Assembly (NCBI GenBank): GCA_003161195.1
Contig: PMOV01000286.1
Coordinates: forward strand, 27,680-51,440
DNA: 23,761 nt
Reading direction: 5' to 3'
DNA from: Acidobacteriota bacterium
GTDB taxonomy: Bacteria; Acidobacteriota; Terriglobia; Acidiferrales; UBA7541
Position numbers and translations under genes: made by a program
The notes under the pieces: generated by a model
Databases searched by the model: none
What the model was told of the DNA's origin: nothing
The model's input: the letters and a program-made list of their open reading frames with translations, nothing else
In this document: piece after piece, positions 1-6,745 of the stretch
Layout of the letters: each line of letters starts with the position of its first letter
Numbering within the stretch: position 1 is the first letter of the stretch

Positions 1-549
1 TTGCTCAGTATGCGCTCCCAAAAAATCTCGCGTTTGTACGTTCAATGTCCGCCGGACGACGACCTCGCCGCCTGGCCCGATGAACGCATTTGGCACGAGC
101 TGCATGCCCGCCTGGAGACCAATAATGGCTGGAAGCTGATCGAAGGACCCGTGGTGCAGAAAGGCATCACCGGAATGCGCAGTTTTGTCGTCGAGCCCAT
201 GCAGTACGGCAAACTGTTTCTCGCCGGAGACTCCGCGCACATCGTCCCGCCCACCGGCGCCAAAGGTCTCAACCTCGCCGCCGCCGACGTCCGCCTTCTC
301 GCCAGGGCCTTCACCAGCTTTTATAAGTCCGGAGACACCGCCGCCCTCGAGCAATATTCGGAGATCTGTCTTCGCCGCGTCTGGAAAGTGCAGCGCTTTT
401 CCTGGTGGATGACTTCCATGCTGCATCGCTTCGATAGCGACAATCCTTTTGACCAGCGCCGCCAGCTCGCCGAACTCGATTACGTCACCAGCTCCCGCGT
501 CGGCGCGCAATCTCTCGCGGAGAATTACGTCGGCCTGCCATTCGATTGA
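1..549 (+). CDS. pobA: 4-hydroxybenzoate 3-monooxygenase, C-terminal part (5' end outside window)
   Basis: This is the C-terminal 182 residues of a flavoprotein aromatic hydroxylase; the frame is open at base 1, so the N-terminus and its Rossmann GxGxxG motif lie upstream. The reaction in this family is FAD- and NADPH-dependent hydroxylation of 4-hydroxybenzoate to protocatechuate, in the cytoplasm. The second FAD-binding motif is clear at residues 75-95 (GDSAHIVPPTGAKGLNLAAADV region), preceded by RSFVVEPMQ. The late block CLRRVWKVQRFSWWMTS and the closing SLAENYVGLP match PobA closely, which separates it from other flavin hydroxylases. The stop is TGA at 547-549. No regulator or protocatechuate pathway gene follows it here; the next 700 bases are degraded sequence. 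Confidence 0.9.
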   Translation: MLSMRSQKISRLYVQCPPDDDLAAWPDERIWHELHARLETNNGWKLIEGPVVQKGITGMRSFVVEPMQYGKLFLAGDSAHIVPPTGAKGLNLAAADVRLLARAFTSFYKSGDTAALEQYSEICLRRVWKVQRFSWWMTSMLHRFDSDNPFDQRRQLAELDYVTSSRVGAQSLAENYVGLPFD

Positions 550-842
550 CGCCTTCGCCGCAAACCAGCCTCGTCATTCTTTGCCTCGCAAGGGAAGCCC
601 ACATTTCCAGAACAATCCAACCGGTCTGGTGTTTCTCTTCTTCTGCACCTGGGGCACCGTCTTTCTCGCGCGCATGAATAGCGGGTCAGGTCGGTGTTTT
701 CGGATGGGAAAATTTTGGTCGAAGGGGGATTCGGGGCTTATCCCGCCGGTTCCGAAGCCGTTTGGAGCGCCTCCGTCGCCTTACTGTGAATCGCCCGCTG
801 CGCCGTTCTAGAGGCTCTGGGCAGCGCCGGTGCTGAACCCGC
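550..842. other. non-coding stretch after pobA
   Basis: I see no supported gene here. Short open frames exist on both strands but none has a ribosome binding site or a recognisable product. No clear terminator hairpin with a T-tract was found after the pobA stop. It adjoins the subtilase remnant starting at 843, so it may be further decayed sequence. Confidence 0.5.
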
Positions 843-1051
843 CTAGAGCGGTGTTGCCCCAAACACGGAGTCGCCCCACCATACCACAGAGTTACCACAC
901 ACCACGGAATTCGCGATCACGTTCAACTCGATACTTCCGTTCGAGGAGTTGATGGTCACAACGGAGACGCGTCTGCGCCGACGGTCGCCGGAGCCAAGTC
1001 TATGCTCTGCAGGGCGGCGGTCACGTTCAATTCGCCGGCGCCCATGGTGAA
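843..1051 (-). pseudogene. remnant of a subtilase (S8) C-terminus, frameshifted
   Basis: Read on the minus strand from about 1051, the peptide MGAGELNVTAALQ resembles the end of a subtilisin catalytic domain (typically xGAGxxNVxAAL). The frame then hits a stop at 956-958. In the neighbouring frame from 959 the similarity continues as VTINSSNGSIELNV, then SVVCGNSVVWWGDSVFGATP, ending at TAG (843-845). Repeated SVVWGDSV-type motifs are what I recall from the tails of secreted S8 peptidases of Acidobacteria. One missing base near 960 explains the break. No catalytic Asp, His or Ser region is present, so this is a 3' relic. The family call is from pattern recall only. Confidence 0.5.
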
Positions 1052-1171
1052 GCGATGATGGCCAGGTAAAACGCCGTGTGCCATCGGGGATTGCTGATTG
1101 CCCGCCACCTGCTGTGATTCCGGGGATAGGTGGAATCCATGCTCAAAACGTGACGTATGTATTGTTTGTTC

Positions 1172-1261
1172 AGTCGTAGTCGGTAAGTTGTTCAGTACTG
1201 TCAAGAAATAAAAAAACGCCGGCGCGAATACCAGGGCGATTTTGCCCAGGCGGAGGCTCAC
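1172..1261 (-). pseudogene. N-terminal remnant resembling a DUF2165 membrane protein
   Basis: A 101-codon frame starts with GTG at 1261-1259, overlapping the TGA of the upstream cytochrome gene as GTGA. Its first 30 residues (KIALVFAPAFFYFLTVLNNLP) form a transmembrane helix resembling the first helix of DUF2165 proteins, which usually read KI.LV..ALF..LV.LNNLTDY. After about residue 30 the similarity stops, and the rest of the frame runs into the subtilase tail described for 843-1051. The intact-looking frame is therefore probably a chimera of two relics rather than a real gene. A genuine small coupled protein cannot be excluded because of the GTGA overlap. Confidence 0.4.
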
Positions 1262-2184
1262 CGTTTCGCTGCTTCCGCGAACGTGCGAAAGTACGCGGTT
1301 AAGGCGTGCATAGTGGCGTCATCGAACCTCGGATTACCGGGCATTTGCGCACTCGGGTTTTCCGCCCTGGGGTCTCGCACATACGCCGCAAAATGGTCCG
1401 GCGAGGCCGCCGCTCTTGAGGCCAACACGGTCCACGGACGCTGCGCTTTCTGCCCGCCTTCCGGGCCGCTGTTGTGGCAAAGGAAGCAGTCCTGCTGGGC
1501 GATACGGAAACCGTCTTGCACGTCAGCGTCGCTGGCGTGCGGGCCTTTTGGAGCGATGGCGCCATATACTGTAGCTTCGTCGCGGAACTCCAGCCGGACC
1601 ACGCCCCACGGAATTTGCGGTATTTCATCTTGCCCCAGCACCTTGTACGCCGGCTGGAAATCTGGGTGCGAGATCAGAAATGGCCCGATGTCCTGCTGGT
1701 GGGTCTCCGAATCCTTGGGCCAGTCTTTTGGCGGCTTATTATCGAGGAGCAGGGCCAGCAACGGCAAATGCGCTTCAATGTACGAGTGCCGGTAGTTGGC
1801 GTGATAGCCGTCGCTGCACACAGCGACGATCATATCCGTTTGTGGATGCCCGCTCACCTTGCGCAGCAGGGCCATCAATTCGACGCCGGACACACGCGTG
1901 GGCGCCATGAAATTCGGATCGTTCCGCACCAAGAAGGTCGCGGGCGGGAACGTGCGCAAATCCGCGCGCTTTAGATAACGGACCGATCCCGGCGCCAGTC
2001 CTATAAGGTCGCCCGCGACTTCCAGATCGAGCGGCGTTTCGCGAGTCTCGTGCAGCACGAGCGGCCTGCCGTATTGTGCCGCGGGCGTGGGCGAACCAAT
2101 CGCTGATATGCCAATCAGCCAAACAACTCCAGACAGCAGTACGCACAGCGAAATAAGTCGAACATCCAACCATCGCGATCGCAT
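1258..2184 (-). CDS. membrane-anchored molybdopterin-oxidoreductase-like/cytochrome c protein
   Basis: This 308-residue protein has an N-terminal hydrophobic segment (about residues 8-30) acting as a signal or anchor, so the rest should be periplasmic. Residues 50-215 resemble the oxidoreductase molybdopterin-binding fold (LDLEVAGD, RVSGVELMALL, CSDGYHANY), but I do not see a confident molybdenum-ligand cysteine. Residues 220-305 are a small cytochrome c domain with CFLCH at 233-237 and a likely axial Met at 281 (QMPGNP). ATG at 2184 was chosen because it lies 4 bases after the stop of the aldose epimerase and precedes the signal segment. The frame is open further upstream (to 2370), but that part only overlaps the epimerase gene. 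The close spacing implies co-transcription. Likely role: periplasmic electron transfer or oxidation; substrate unknown. Confidence 0.75.
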   Translation of the reverse strand: MRSRWLDVRLISLCVLLSGVVWLIGISAIGSPTPAAQYGRPLVLHETRETPLDLEVAGDLIGLAPGSVRYLKRADLRTFPPATFLVRNDPNFMAPTRVSGVELMALLRKVSGHPQTDMIVAVCSDGYHANYRHSYIEAHLPLLALLLDNKPPKDWPKDSETHQQDIGPFLISHPDFQPAYKVLGQDEIPQIPWGVVRLEFRDEATVYGAIAPKGPHASDADVQDGFRIAQQDCFLCHNSGPEGGQKAQRPWTVLASRAAASPDHFAAYVRDPRAENPSAQMPGNPRFDDATMHALTAYFRTFAEAAKR

Positions 2185-2188
2185 AGCT

Positions 2189-3391
2189 TCAATCCCCAAC
2201 GCGTTTTGCGGAAAATCTGTAATCCGTCTCCGACCAAAACTTCGCGCCGGGCAAGAGCACGGTAGTGGGGAATTTCGGATGATTCGGCGAATCCGGATAA
2301 TGCTGCGTCTCCAGGCAGAGCGCCGAGCGCTTGATATATACCGCGCCGCCTTTGCCATGAATGCTGTCATCCAGAAAATTCCCGGTATAGAACTGAATCC
2401 CCGGTTCCGTGGTCCACACTTCCAGTTTGCGCCCGGAGAGCGGATCTTCTACCGTCGCCGCCAGCACCGGCTTCTTTCCGCCGCCGCCGTTCACGATCCA
2501 ATTGTGATCGTAGCCGTGACCCAGCTTAAGTTGTTCCTCATCTCCGTCAATCCGCTTGCCGATTTCAGTGGCCTCACGGAAATCAAACGGCGTTCCGGCC
2601 ACCGGACGCAGCTCTCCCGTGGGAATCAGCCCGGCATCCACCGGGGTGAACTTGTCCGCCGCTAGCGTGAGCTCTTCCCCCAAGATCGTCCCATTGCCGT
2701 GCAGATTGAAATATGCGTGATTCGTCAGGTTAATCACGGTTTTCTTGTCCGTGGTGGCGGAGTAAACGATTTTCAGTTCGTTGTCGTCCGTCAGCGTGAA
2801 GACCACGCGCACTTGCAGATTCCCCGGGAAGCCCTCTTCCATGTCCTTGCTCAAATAATCCATCTGCAGCGACGGTGGACCGTCGCCGGAAATGTCTTTC
2901 GCTTGCCACATCATTTTGTCGAAGCCTCGCAAGCCGCCATGCAGCGTGTTCTCGCCGTTGTTCTTCGCCAGCGTGTAGGTCACGCCATTCAATTTAAATT
3001 GCCCGTGCGCGATACGGTTCGCATAGCGCCCGATGGTGCCCCCGAAATGCGCAGTCCCTGCTTCATAGGCCGCGGCATCGTCATAACCTAGGAGGATGTC
3101 GGCGAAATTCCCACCGCCATCCGCGGTCTTGATGCTTACGACGGTGGCGCCGAAATTCGTGATGCTCACCTCTGTGCCGCGCTTGTTCTTTAGCGTGTAC
3201 AAGTCAGCCACGCGGCCGTCGGCGATTTGTCCAAATTTCCGCTGTGTTATTTTCGGCGCGCCGGGTGCCGCGGCGGTTTGCGCCGCCGCTGGGGGCTCGA
3301 AAGTCCACGACAGGAAAGCCGGGAACAAAGCGAGAACCGGCAACGCCAGCAATAAAGCGCACCGTCCTCGAGACCCACGCAACATCTTCAT
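2189..3391 (-). CDS. galM: exported aldose 1-epimerase (mutarotase)
   Basis: This 400-residue protein interconverts alpha and beta anomers of aldoses such as galactose and glucose. After a signal peptide (about residues 1-38, ending PAAAQT), the mutarotase fold shows GRYANRIAHG (121-130), NTLHGGLRGFDK (148-159), NLTNHAYFNLHG (221-232) and LETQHYPDSPN (360-370). His151, His225 and Glu361 match the catalytic set of the family. The start at 3391 (ATG) is preceded by GGAGG at 3401-3405 with a 9-base gap; an ATG at 3397 is possible but too close to that site. Cytoplasmic GalM lacks a signal peptide, so export points to periplasmic sugar handling. It is followed 4 bases later by the cytochrome-domain gene. 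Confidence 0.9.
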   Translation of the reverse strand: MKMLRGSRGRCALLLALPVLALFPAFLSWTFEPPAAAQTAAAPGAPKITQRKFGQIADGRVADLYTLKNKRGTEVSITNFGATVVSIKTADGGGNFADILLGYDDAAAYEAGTAHFGGTIGRYANRIAHGQFKLNGVTYTLAKNNGENTLHGGLRGFDKMMWQAKDISGDGPPSLQMDYLSKDMEEGFPGNLQVRVVFTLTDDNELKIVYSATTDKKTVINLTNHAYFNLHGNGTILGEELTLAADKFTPVDAGLIPTGELRPVAGTPFDFREATEIGKRIDGDEEQLKLGHGYDHNWIVNGGGGKKPVLAATVEDPLSGRKLEVWTTEPGIQFYTGNFLDDSIHGKGGAVYIKRSALCLETQHYPDSPNHPKFPTTVLLPGAKFWSETDYRFSAKRVGD

Positions 3392-3400
3392 ATTCATCGA

Positions 3401-3405
3401 CCTCC
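3401..3405 (-). promoter_or_regulatory. ribosome binding site of the aldose epimerase gene
   Basis: GGAGG on the minus strand, 9 bases before ATG at 3391 and 3 bases before ATG at 3397. The spacing favours the 3391 start. Confidence 0.65.
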
Positions 3406-3523
3406 ACGCTCCCTTTAACAGCGGGAATTGCTGACTACGGTATATCACCCACCAAGATTAGGCTACTGCCCCGATGACTTCCTGGCCTGTGTAAACGACT
3501 CTAATCTTGTGAGCTGGTGTGAG

Positions 3524-3532
3524 TGCTATCCT
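3524..3532 (+). promoter_or_regulatory. possible extended -10 promoter for the dienelactone hydrolase gene
   Basis: TGCTATCCT fits a TGn extended -10 with a TATCCT hexamer, about 60 bases before the ATG at 3595. The upstream TTGTGA at 3507-3512 is only 14 bases away, so the -35 is poor. Sigma-70-type reading only. Confidence 0.3.
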
Positions 3533-3594
3533 GTGTCCCGGTTTGCAGGCGAACGAGCTCGCCTTGCAGTTTTCGACCAACGAGAGGATGCACC

Positions 3595-4338
3595 ATGATT
3601 TTCACCTTTGGTTACGCAGAAATCCCCACCCGCGGCGCGGCCATGCGCACCTTCGTGGCTGCTCCGGTTGCCGAAGGAAAGTACCCCGGCATCTGGTGCT
3701 ACTCGGATATTTTTCAGCTCTCCGGGCCGTCGCTGCGAGCGTTCGCCCGCCTTGCCGGGTACGGCTTTGTGGTGGGCGCGCCAGAAATCTACCACCGCAT
3801 AGAACCCCCTGGCTTGGTCATGCCCTTTGACGATGCCGGCCGCGACCGCGGCATGGCCGACGCGGGTAAGACTCCGGTGGCTGATTTCGATGAGGACTGC
3901 CGCGCTGGCCTCGATTGGCTGACGCAGCACCCCAAAGTGGCGTCGGGCAAAATCGGCGCTATGGGCTTCTGCATCGGTGGACACTTGGCGTTTCGTGCCG
4001 CGCTCCAGCCCGACGTGAAGGCCACGGTCTGCTTCTACGGAACGGGGATCCACAACGGAAAGCTGGGGGCGGACACCAACGCCGGTTCGCTCGAACGCGC
4101 CGGAGAAATCCGGGGCGAATTGCTCGTGGTTTTCGGCAGCGAAGACCCTCACGTTCCAGCGGAAGGCCGCGCCAAGGTCGCCGACGCCCTCGCCGCCGCC
4201 AAGGTCAAACACCGCATCCAGATGCTTCCCGCCCAACATGCGTTCATGCGCGACGAAGGTCCGCGATTTGATCCGGAAACCACCGATCAAGCTTTCGCGG
4301 CCATGATCGCACTTTTTCGCAAAACATTTTCGAACTGA
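3595..4338 (+). CDS. dienelactone hydrolase family protein
   Basis: This 247-residue cytoplasmic alpha/beta hydrolase belongs to the dienelactone hydrolase family; the founding enzyme opens dienelactone to maleylacetate in chlorocatechol breakdown. The nucleophile elbow is GFCIGGH with Cys126, and the remaining triad is Asp184 (GSEDPHVP) and His215 (AQHAFMRD). A nucleophilic Cys rather than Ser is the hallmark of the family. The glutamate that normally lies near residue 36 appears replaced by Asp (CYSDIF). ATG at 3595 has GAGAGG just upstream; the frame is open further 5' but without a binding site. It stands alone, convergent with the protease gene 28 bases downstream. The true substrate is not predictable. 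Confidence 0.88.
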   Translation: MIFTFGYAEIPTRGAAMRTFVAAPVAEGKYPGIWCYSDIFQLSGPSLRAFARLAGYGFVVGAPEIYHRIEPPGLVMPFDDAGRDRGMADAGKTPVADFDEDCRAGLDWLTQHPKVASGKIGAMGFCIGGHLAFRAALQPDVKATVCFYGTGIHNGKLGADTNAGSLERAGEIRGELLVVFGSEDPHVPAEGRAKVADALAAAKVKHRIQMLPAQHAFMRDEGPRFDPETTDQAFAAMIALFRKTFSN

Positions 4339-4366
4339 TGGCGGTTCGGAATGCACCTTAGGGCTG

Positions 4367-5398
4367 CTACGGAGCGGGACCGTCCCACGCGATGTGGTTG
4401 CGCTCCAGCAGCGCCAGCGCGTAAGTGATGGGAACGGCGGCACCTTGCGTCAGAATCGGGGGCGGGGGCGGCACTTGGGACGCGGGCTTCCTGCGGGACG
4501 GAGAAGGATCGTTTGCAGCGCCGGAGCCAGAGACTCCTGACCCCGCGGCGGAGTCGGCAGAAACGGCCATCGGATGCAGCCAGCGGCCCTCGATCAGGCC
4601 GACGACTCGGTGGGTGGTCGCCGACACCACAGGTGAGCCGCTTTGCCCCAACTGCACTTCGTGGCTGAAGAGAAAGATGTCGGTAAGCGTCTTGCGCGAG
4701 GCGGCCAGCGATTGTGCGAGGCCGGAGTCTCCCTTCGCAGTATCGCGCGCGTTTTCCGCAGACAAGGACATTGACCGGTAATCCAGCACCACCGCGCCGT
4801 ACGTGTCCGCAACAGGCAATTCATACGTTTCGGGATTTCGCGGGTGACTCGGGCGCAGCGCGAATACGACGATTGACTGCCCATGATCCGGTTGGCGCGT
4901 TGCCAAAGGAAGAGATAACACGTCGTACGGTCCCGTAAACGGATTTGGTGTCACGCGAAGGATCGCTACATCGTGTTCCGTATCCACGTCCACGACGCTC
5001 ACTTTCAACATGCGCGGCGGAGCAGCGGCGAGCCGCAGCAGGATGCTGGGCTGACCGCCATTTTTGAACTCTGACAATACGTGGGCGGCGGTGAGCAGGT
5101 AGCCCTCGCGATTGATGAAGAACGCATTGCCATAGAAAATGTAGTGATAGCCGCGTGTGCCGGGTGCTTGATCCAGTTGGTATACCACTGGGCAAACGGC
5201 ATTGGAAAAATCCGCACGCCCGGCGTCGTTAGCCCCATCCGTCGAGACGCCGTTCGTGGCACCTCCCGCTATGTCGCCCTCTGAATTACTTACCGCCTGC
5301 TCCAAAAGCCAGCCCGACTGCGGCGCAGCTGGCAACACCACGAGAAAGAGCGACAGCGCCGCCAAGGGGAGAATTGCGAGTGGATAAGGACGAAACAT
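4367..5398 (-). CDS. exported trypsin-like serine protease
   Basis: This 343-residue protein begins with a hydrophobic signal segment (about residues 6-27). The S1/S1C protease fold is supported by LTAAHVL (His106), TEHDVAIL (Asp143) and LGQSGSPVV (Ser253), which form a complete triad; the usual GNSGGP is GQSGSP here. No PDZ domain follows. Instead there is a low-complexity Gly/Ser/Pro-rich stretch (about residues 280-320) and a short tail, so it is DegP-like only in its protease core. A roughly 40-residue Ser/Gly/Asp-rich linker separates the signal from the core. The start at 5398 is chosen for the signal peptide; its binding site is weak, and a TTG at 5470 would add 24 residues. Probable periplasmic or surface protease of unknown substrate. 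Confidence 0.8.
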   Translation of the reverse strand: MFRPYPLAILPLAALSLFLVVLPAAPQSGWLLEQAVSNSEGDIAGGATNGVSTDGANDAGRADFSNAVCPVVYQLDQAPGTRGYHYIFYGNAFFINREGYLLTAAHVLSEFKNGGQPSILLRLAAAPPRMLKVSVVDVDTEHDVAILRVTPNPFTGPYDVLSLPLATRQPDHGQSIVVFALRPSHPRNPETYELPVADTYGAVVLDYRSMSLSAENARDTAKGDSGLAQSLAASRKTLTDIFLFSHEVQLGQSGSPVVSATTHRVVGLIEGRWLHPMAVSADSAAGSGVSGSGAANDPSPSRRKPASQVPPPPPILTQGAAVPITYALALLERNHIAWDGPAP

Positions 5399-5587
5399 AA
5401 CGTTTTTGGCGTTCTGCAAACCTTTGCGCCATCGGGCGCGCGGTTCGCCGGCATACGCACGAAACGCCAAACCTCAGAATATCTCGATCGGCAGAGAAGG
5501 CAATGGTCCGTGGGAACAGGTGTTCGTCAACTTTTCCCCCAGCGACTGCCATAGAAGGGACAGATAGCCCCCTACCGACCCGCGCGA

Positions 5588-5809
5588 TTACTCGTGTTCC
5601 TGGCCATTGCTTGCACTTTGCTTGGGAGGCGGCTGCTCGGAGTACCAGGCGGACTTGCCGTCACGGGACGCCGCCAGCCAGAAGGAGAAGCCGGGAATGG
5701 CGCCTACGGGCCTCACACCACGCGTGGCGAAATCGTAAAGCTCGATCGACAAGGTCTGATTGACGTCGAGGTCGTAAAAGTGGGGATATAAGTTTCTCCG
5801 GTTCGCCAC
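5588..5809 (-). pseudogene. remnant of a WD40/TolB-like beta-propeller C-terminus
   Basis: The 73-codon frame starting with GTG contains IELYDFATRGVRPVG followed by FWLAASRDGKSAWYSE. This resembles the last blades of TolB/PD40-type propellers, as in the sensor part of CadC-like regulators, where LYDFAT...xxxVSPDGRxxxY recurs. The rest of a propeller is absent and the upstream frame closes with a stop near 5873. No convincing binding site was seen. I read it as a 3' gene relic; a short real protein is possible but less likely. Confidence 0.35.
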
Positions 5810-5894
5810 TGGCGGGCATCTACACTCGCGAACACGTTCGCAAGCGCCGATGGCGGAAATCGCGCTGCTGCGCTAGCGATTTTTGCGCCGACCC

Positions 5895-6285
5895 TTATTG
5901 CGAGACGAGCGTGCCATCAACATTGGCGACACAGGCGGCGTCCAACGTGCCGCCACCGGGATAAAAATACTCGCTTGGCAGGGAGACCGTGTCTCCCGGA
6001 TTGCATGAAAAATGCACTTCTTGGCCGAAGGAATAATCGCTTTCCGGGACGTTCGCAAGAATTCCATCACCGGGCAGATTCGTGTAGGAATAAAACAGGG
6101 GCGACCATGGGCACATAGTGAGATGCGGAGGTGTTCCCGTTGGCGACTGAATCAGGAATGAAAGCGCCACTTAGAATGACGGATTCGAGGAACATAGTGG
6201 GATCGTAATAGGAACGTGGAAAGTGATCCGGGGCGCACCGCAATACGCCAAAGTGATGCGAACGTTTCAGGAGGTTTCCGCGCAA
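5895..6285 (-). pseudogene. frameshifted unknown protein fragment
   Basis: Two overlapping minus-strand frames look like halves of one peptide. The first (6285-6067, TTG start) gives FPRSYYDPTMFLESVILSG and continues to HYVPMVAPVLF. The second (open from 6170 to 5895) continues as YSYTNLPGDGILANVPESD and ends at CVANVDGTLVSQ. The switch would lie near 6090-6105, at a T-rich run. I do not recognise the family. Two cysteines and many Gly/Ser/Asp residues suggest a secreted protein. It lies upstream of the propeller remnant on the same strand, but nothing shows they were one gene. Confidence 0.3.
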
Positions 6286-6504
6286 ACGCCATGAGTTAAA
6301 GTTTAACCCTCGGATGGTAAATTATTGACCGATGGCTCGCTCCGTGGGAACGCGCTCCGGGCGAGCGCGGCGCGATCTGCTGGACGAACTCCATTATTCT
6401 GAAGCGCTTTTCGCATGGCGCGATGTGTTAGAAGATTTGGCGAATTACATGCTCTTGCGTGTGGTGTGGCGCGAAACACAAGATCGACGAGGAGGAATGA
6501 AGTC
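6286..6504. other. leader region before the lysine-rich microprotein gene
   Basis: This holds no supported gene. A plus-strand frame from 6332 runs through it and overlaps the microprotein start in another frame, but it has no binding site. I could not find a convincing -35/-10 pair; TTGACC near 6326 lacks a good -10. Confidence 0.35.
6491..6496 (+). promoter_or_regulatory. strong ribosome binding site of the microprotein gene
   Basis: GGAGGA lies 8 bases before ATG at 6505. It is the main evidence that this short frame is translated. Confidence 0.75.
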
Positions 6505-6651
6505 ATGGCCATCCAAAAGAAAAGCTTGAGCGCTTCAAAGAGCAGCAAGAAAATCTCCAAGACTGCGGCACGTGGGTCCAAGGCTCCAGCGCGGGGAGCC
6601 AAAACGGTCAATCTGAAGAGGAGCGTGGTGGAGTTGCCGGCGGTGCAGTAA
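6505..6651 (+). CDS. 48-residue lysine/serine/alanine-rich basic microprotein
   Basis: The peptide begins MAIQKKSLSASKSSKKISK and continues with Ala/Arg/Gly-rich sequence to VELPAVQ. It is very basic, with Lys in runs and almost no acidic residues, and has no transmembrane segment or cysteine. The start is supported by GGAGGA 8 bases upstream. A strong intrinsic terminator follows within 70 bases, so it is likely a monocistronic, well-expressed gene. Composition recalls bacterial histone-H1-like tails or small nucleic-acid-associated proteins, but no family can be named. Possible role in nucleoid or RNA binding is inference from charge only. Confidence 0.7.
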   Translation: MAIQKKSLSASKSSKKISKTAARGSKAPARGAKTVNLKRSVVELPAVQ

Positions 6652-6677
6652 AGCCCGTTTCTAGCCATTACGGGTTT
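6651..6677 (+). terminator. weak hairpin at the microprotein stop
   Basis: AAGCCCGT at 6651-6658 pairs with ACGGGTTT at 6670-6677 (8 pairs including one G-T) around an 11-base loop. The T-run after it is short, so it may only assist the stronger terminator that follows. Confidence 0.35.
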
Positions 6678-6686
6678 GTTGCAAGT

Positions 6687-6719
6687 GAGGCTGCCACACC
6701 GCAGCCTCTTTGTTTTGTT
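6687..6719 (+). terminator. intrinsic terminator after the microprotein gene
   Basis: GAGGCTGC (6687-6694) and GCAGCCTC (6701-6708) form a perfect 8-pair GC-rich stem with a 6-base loop, followed directly by TTTGTTTTGTT. It separates the microprotein transcript from the photolyase gene. Confidence 0.82.
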
Positions 6720-6745
6720 CGACGTGCGCTTTGGACTGGAACGCG

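Noticed and set aside
449..811. 120-codon plus-strand frame after pobA
   Set aside because: It begins inside pobA in another frame, has no binding site, and its product has no recognisable pattern.
3526..4443. 305-codon minus-strand frame opposite the dienelactone hydrolase gene
   Set aside because: It is the antisense of a gene with a complete catalytic triad and shows no domain of its own.
6332..6529. 65-codon plus-strand frame overlapping the microprotein start
   Set aside because: No binding site; it overlaps the well-supported microprotein start in another frame and its tail is that gene read out of frame.
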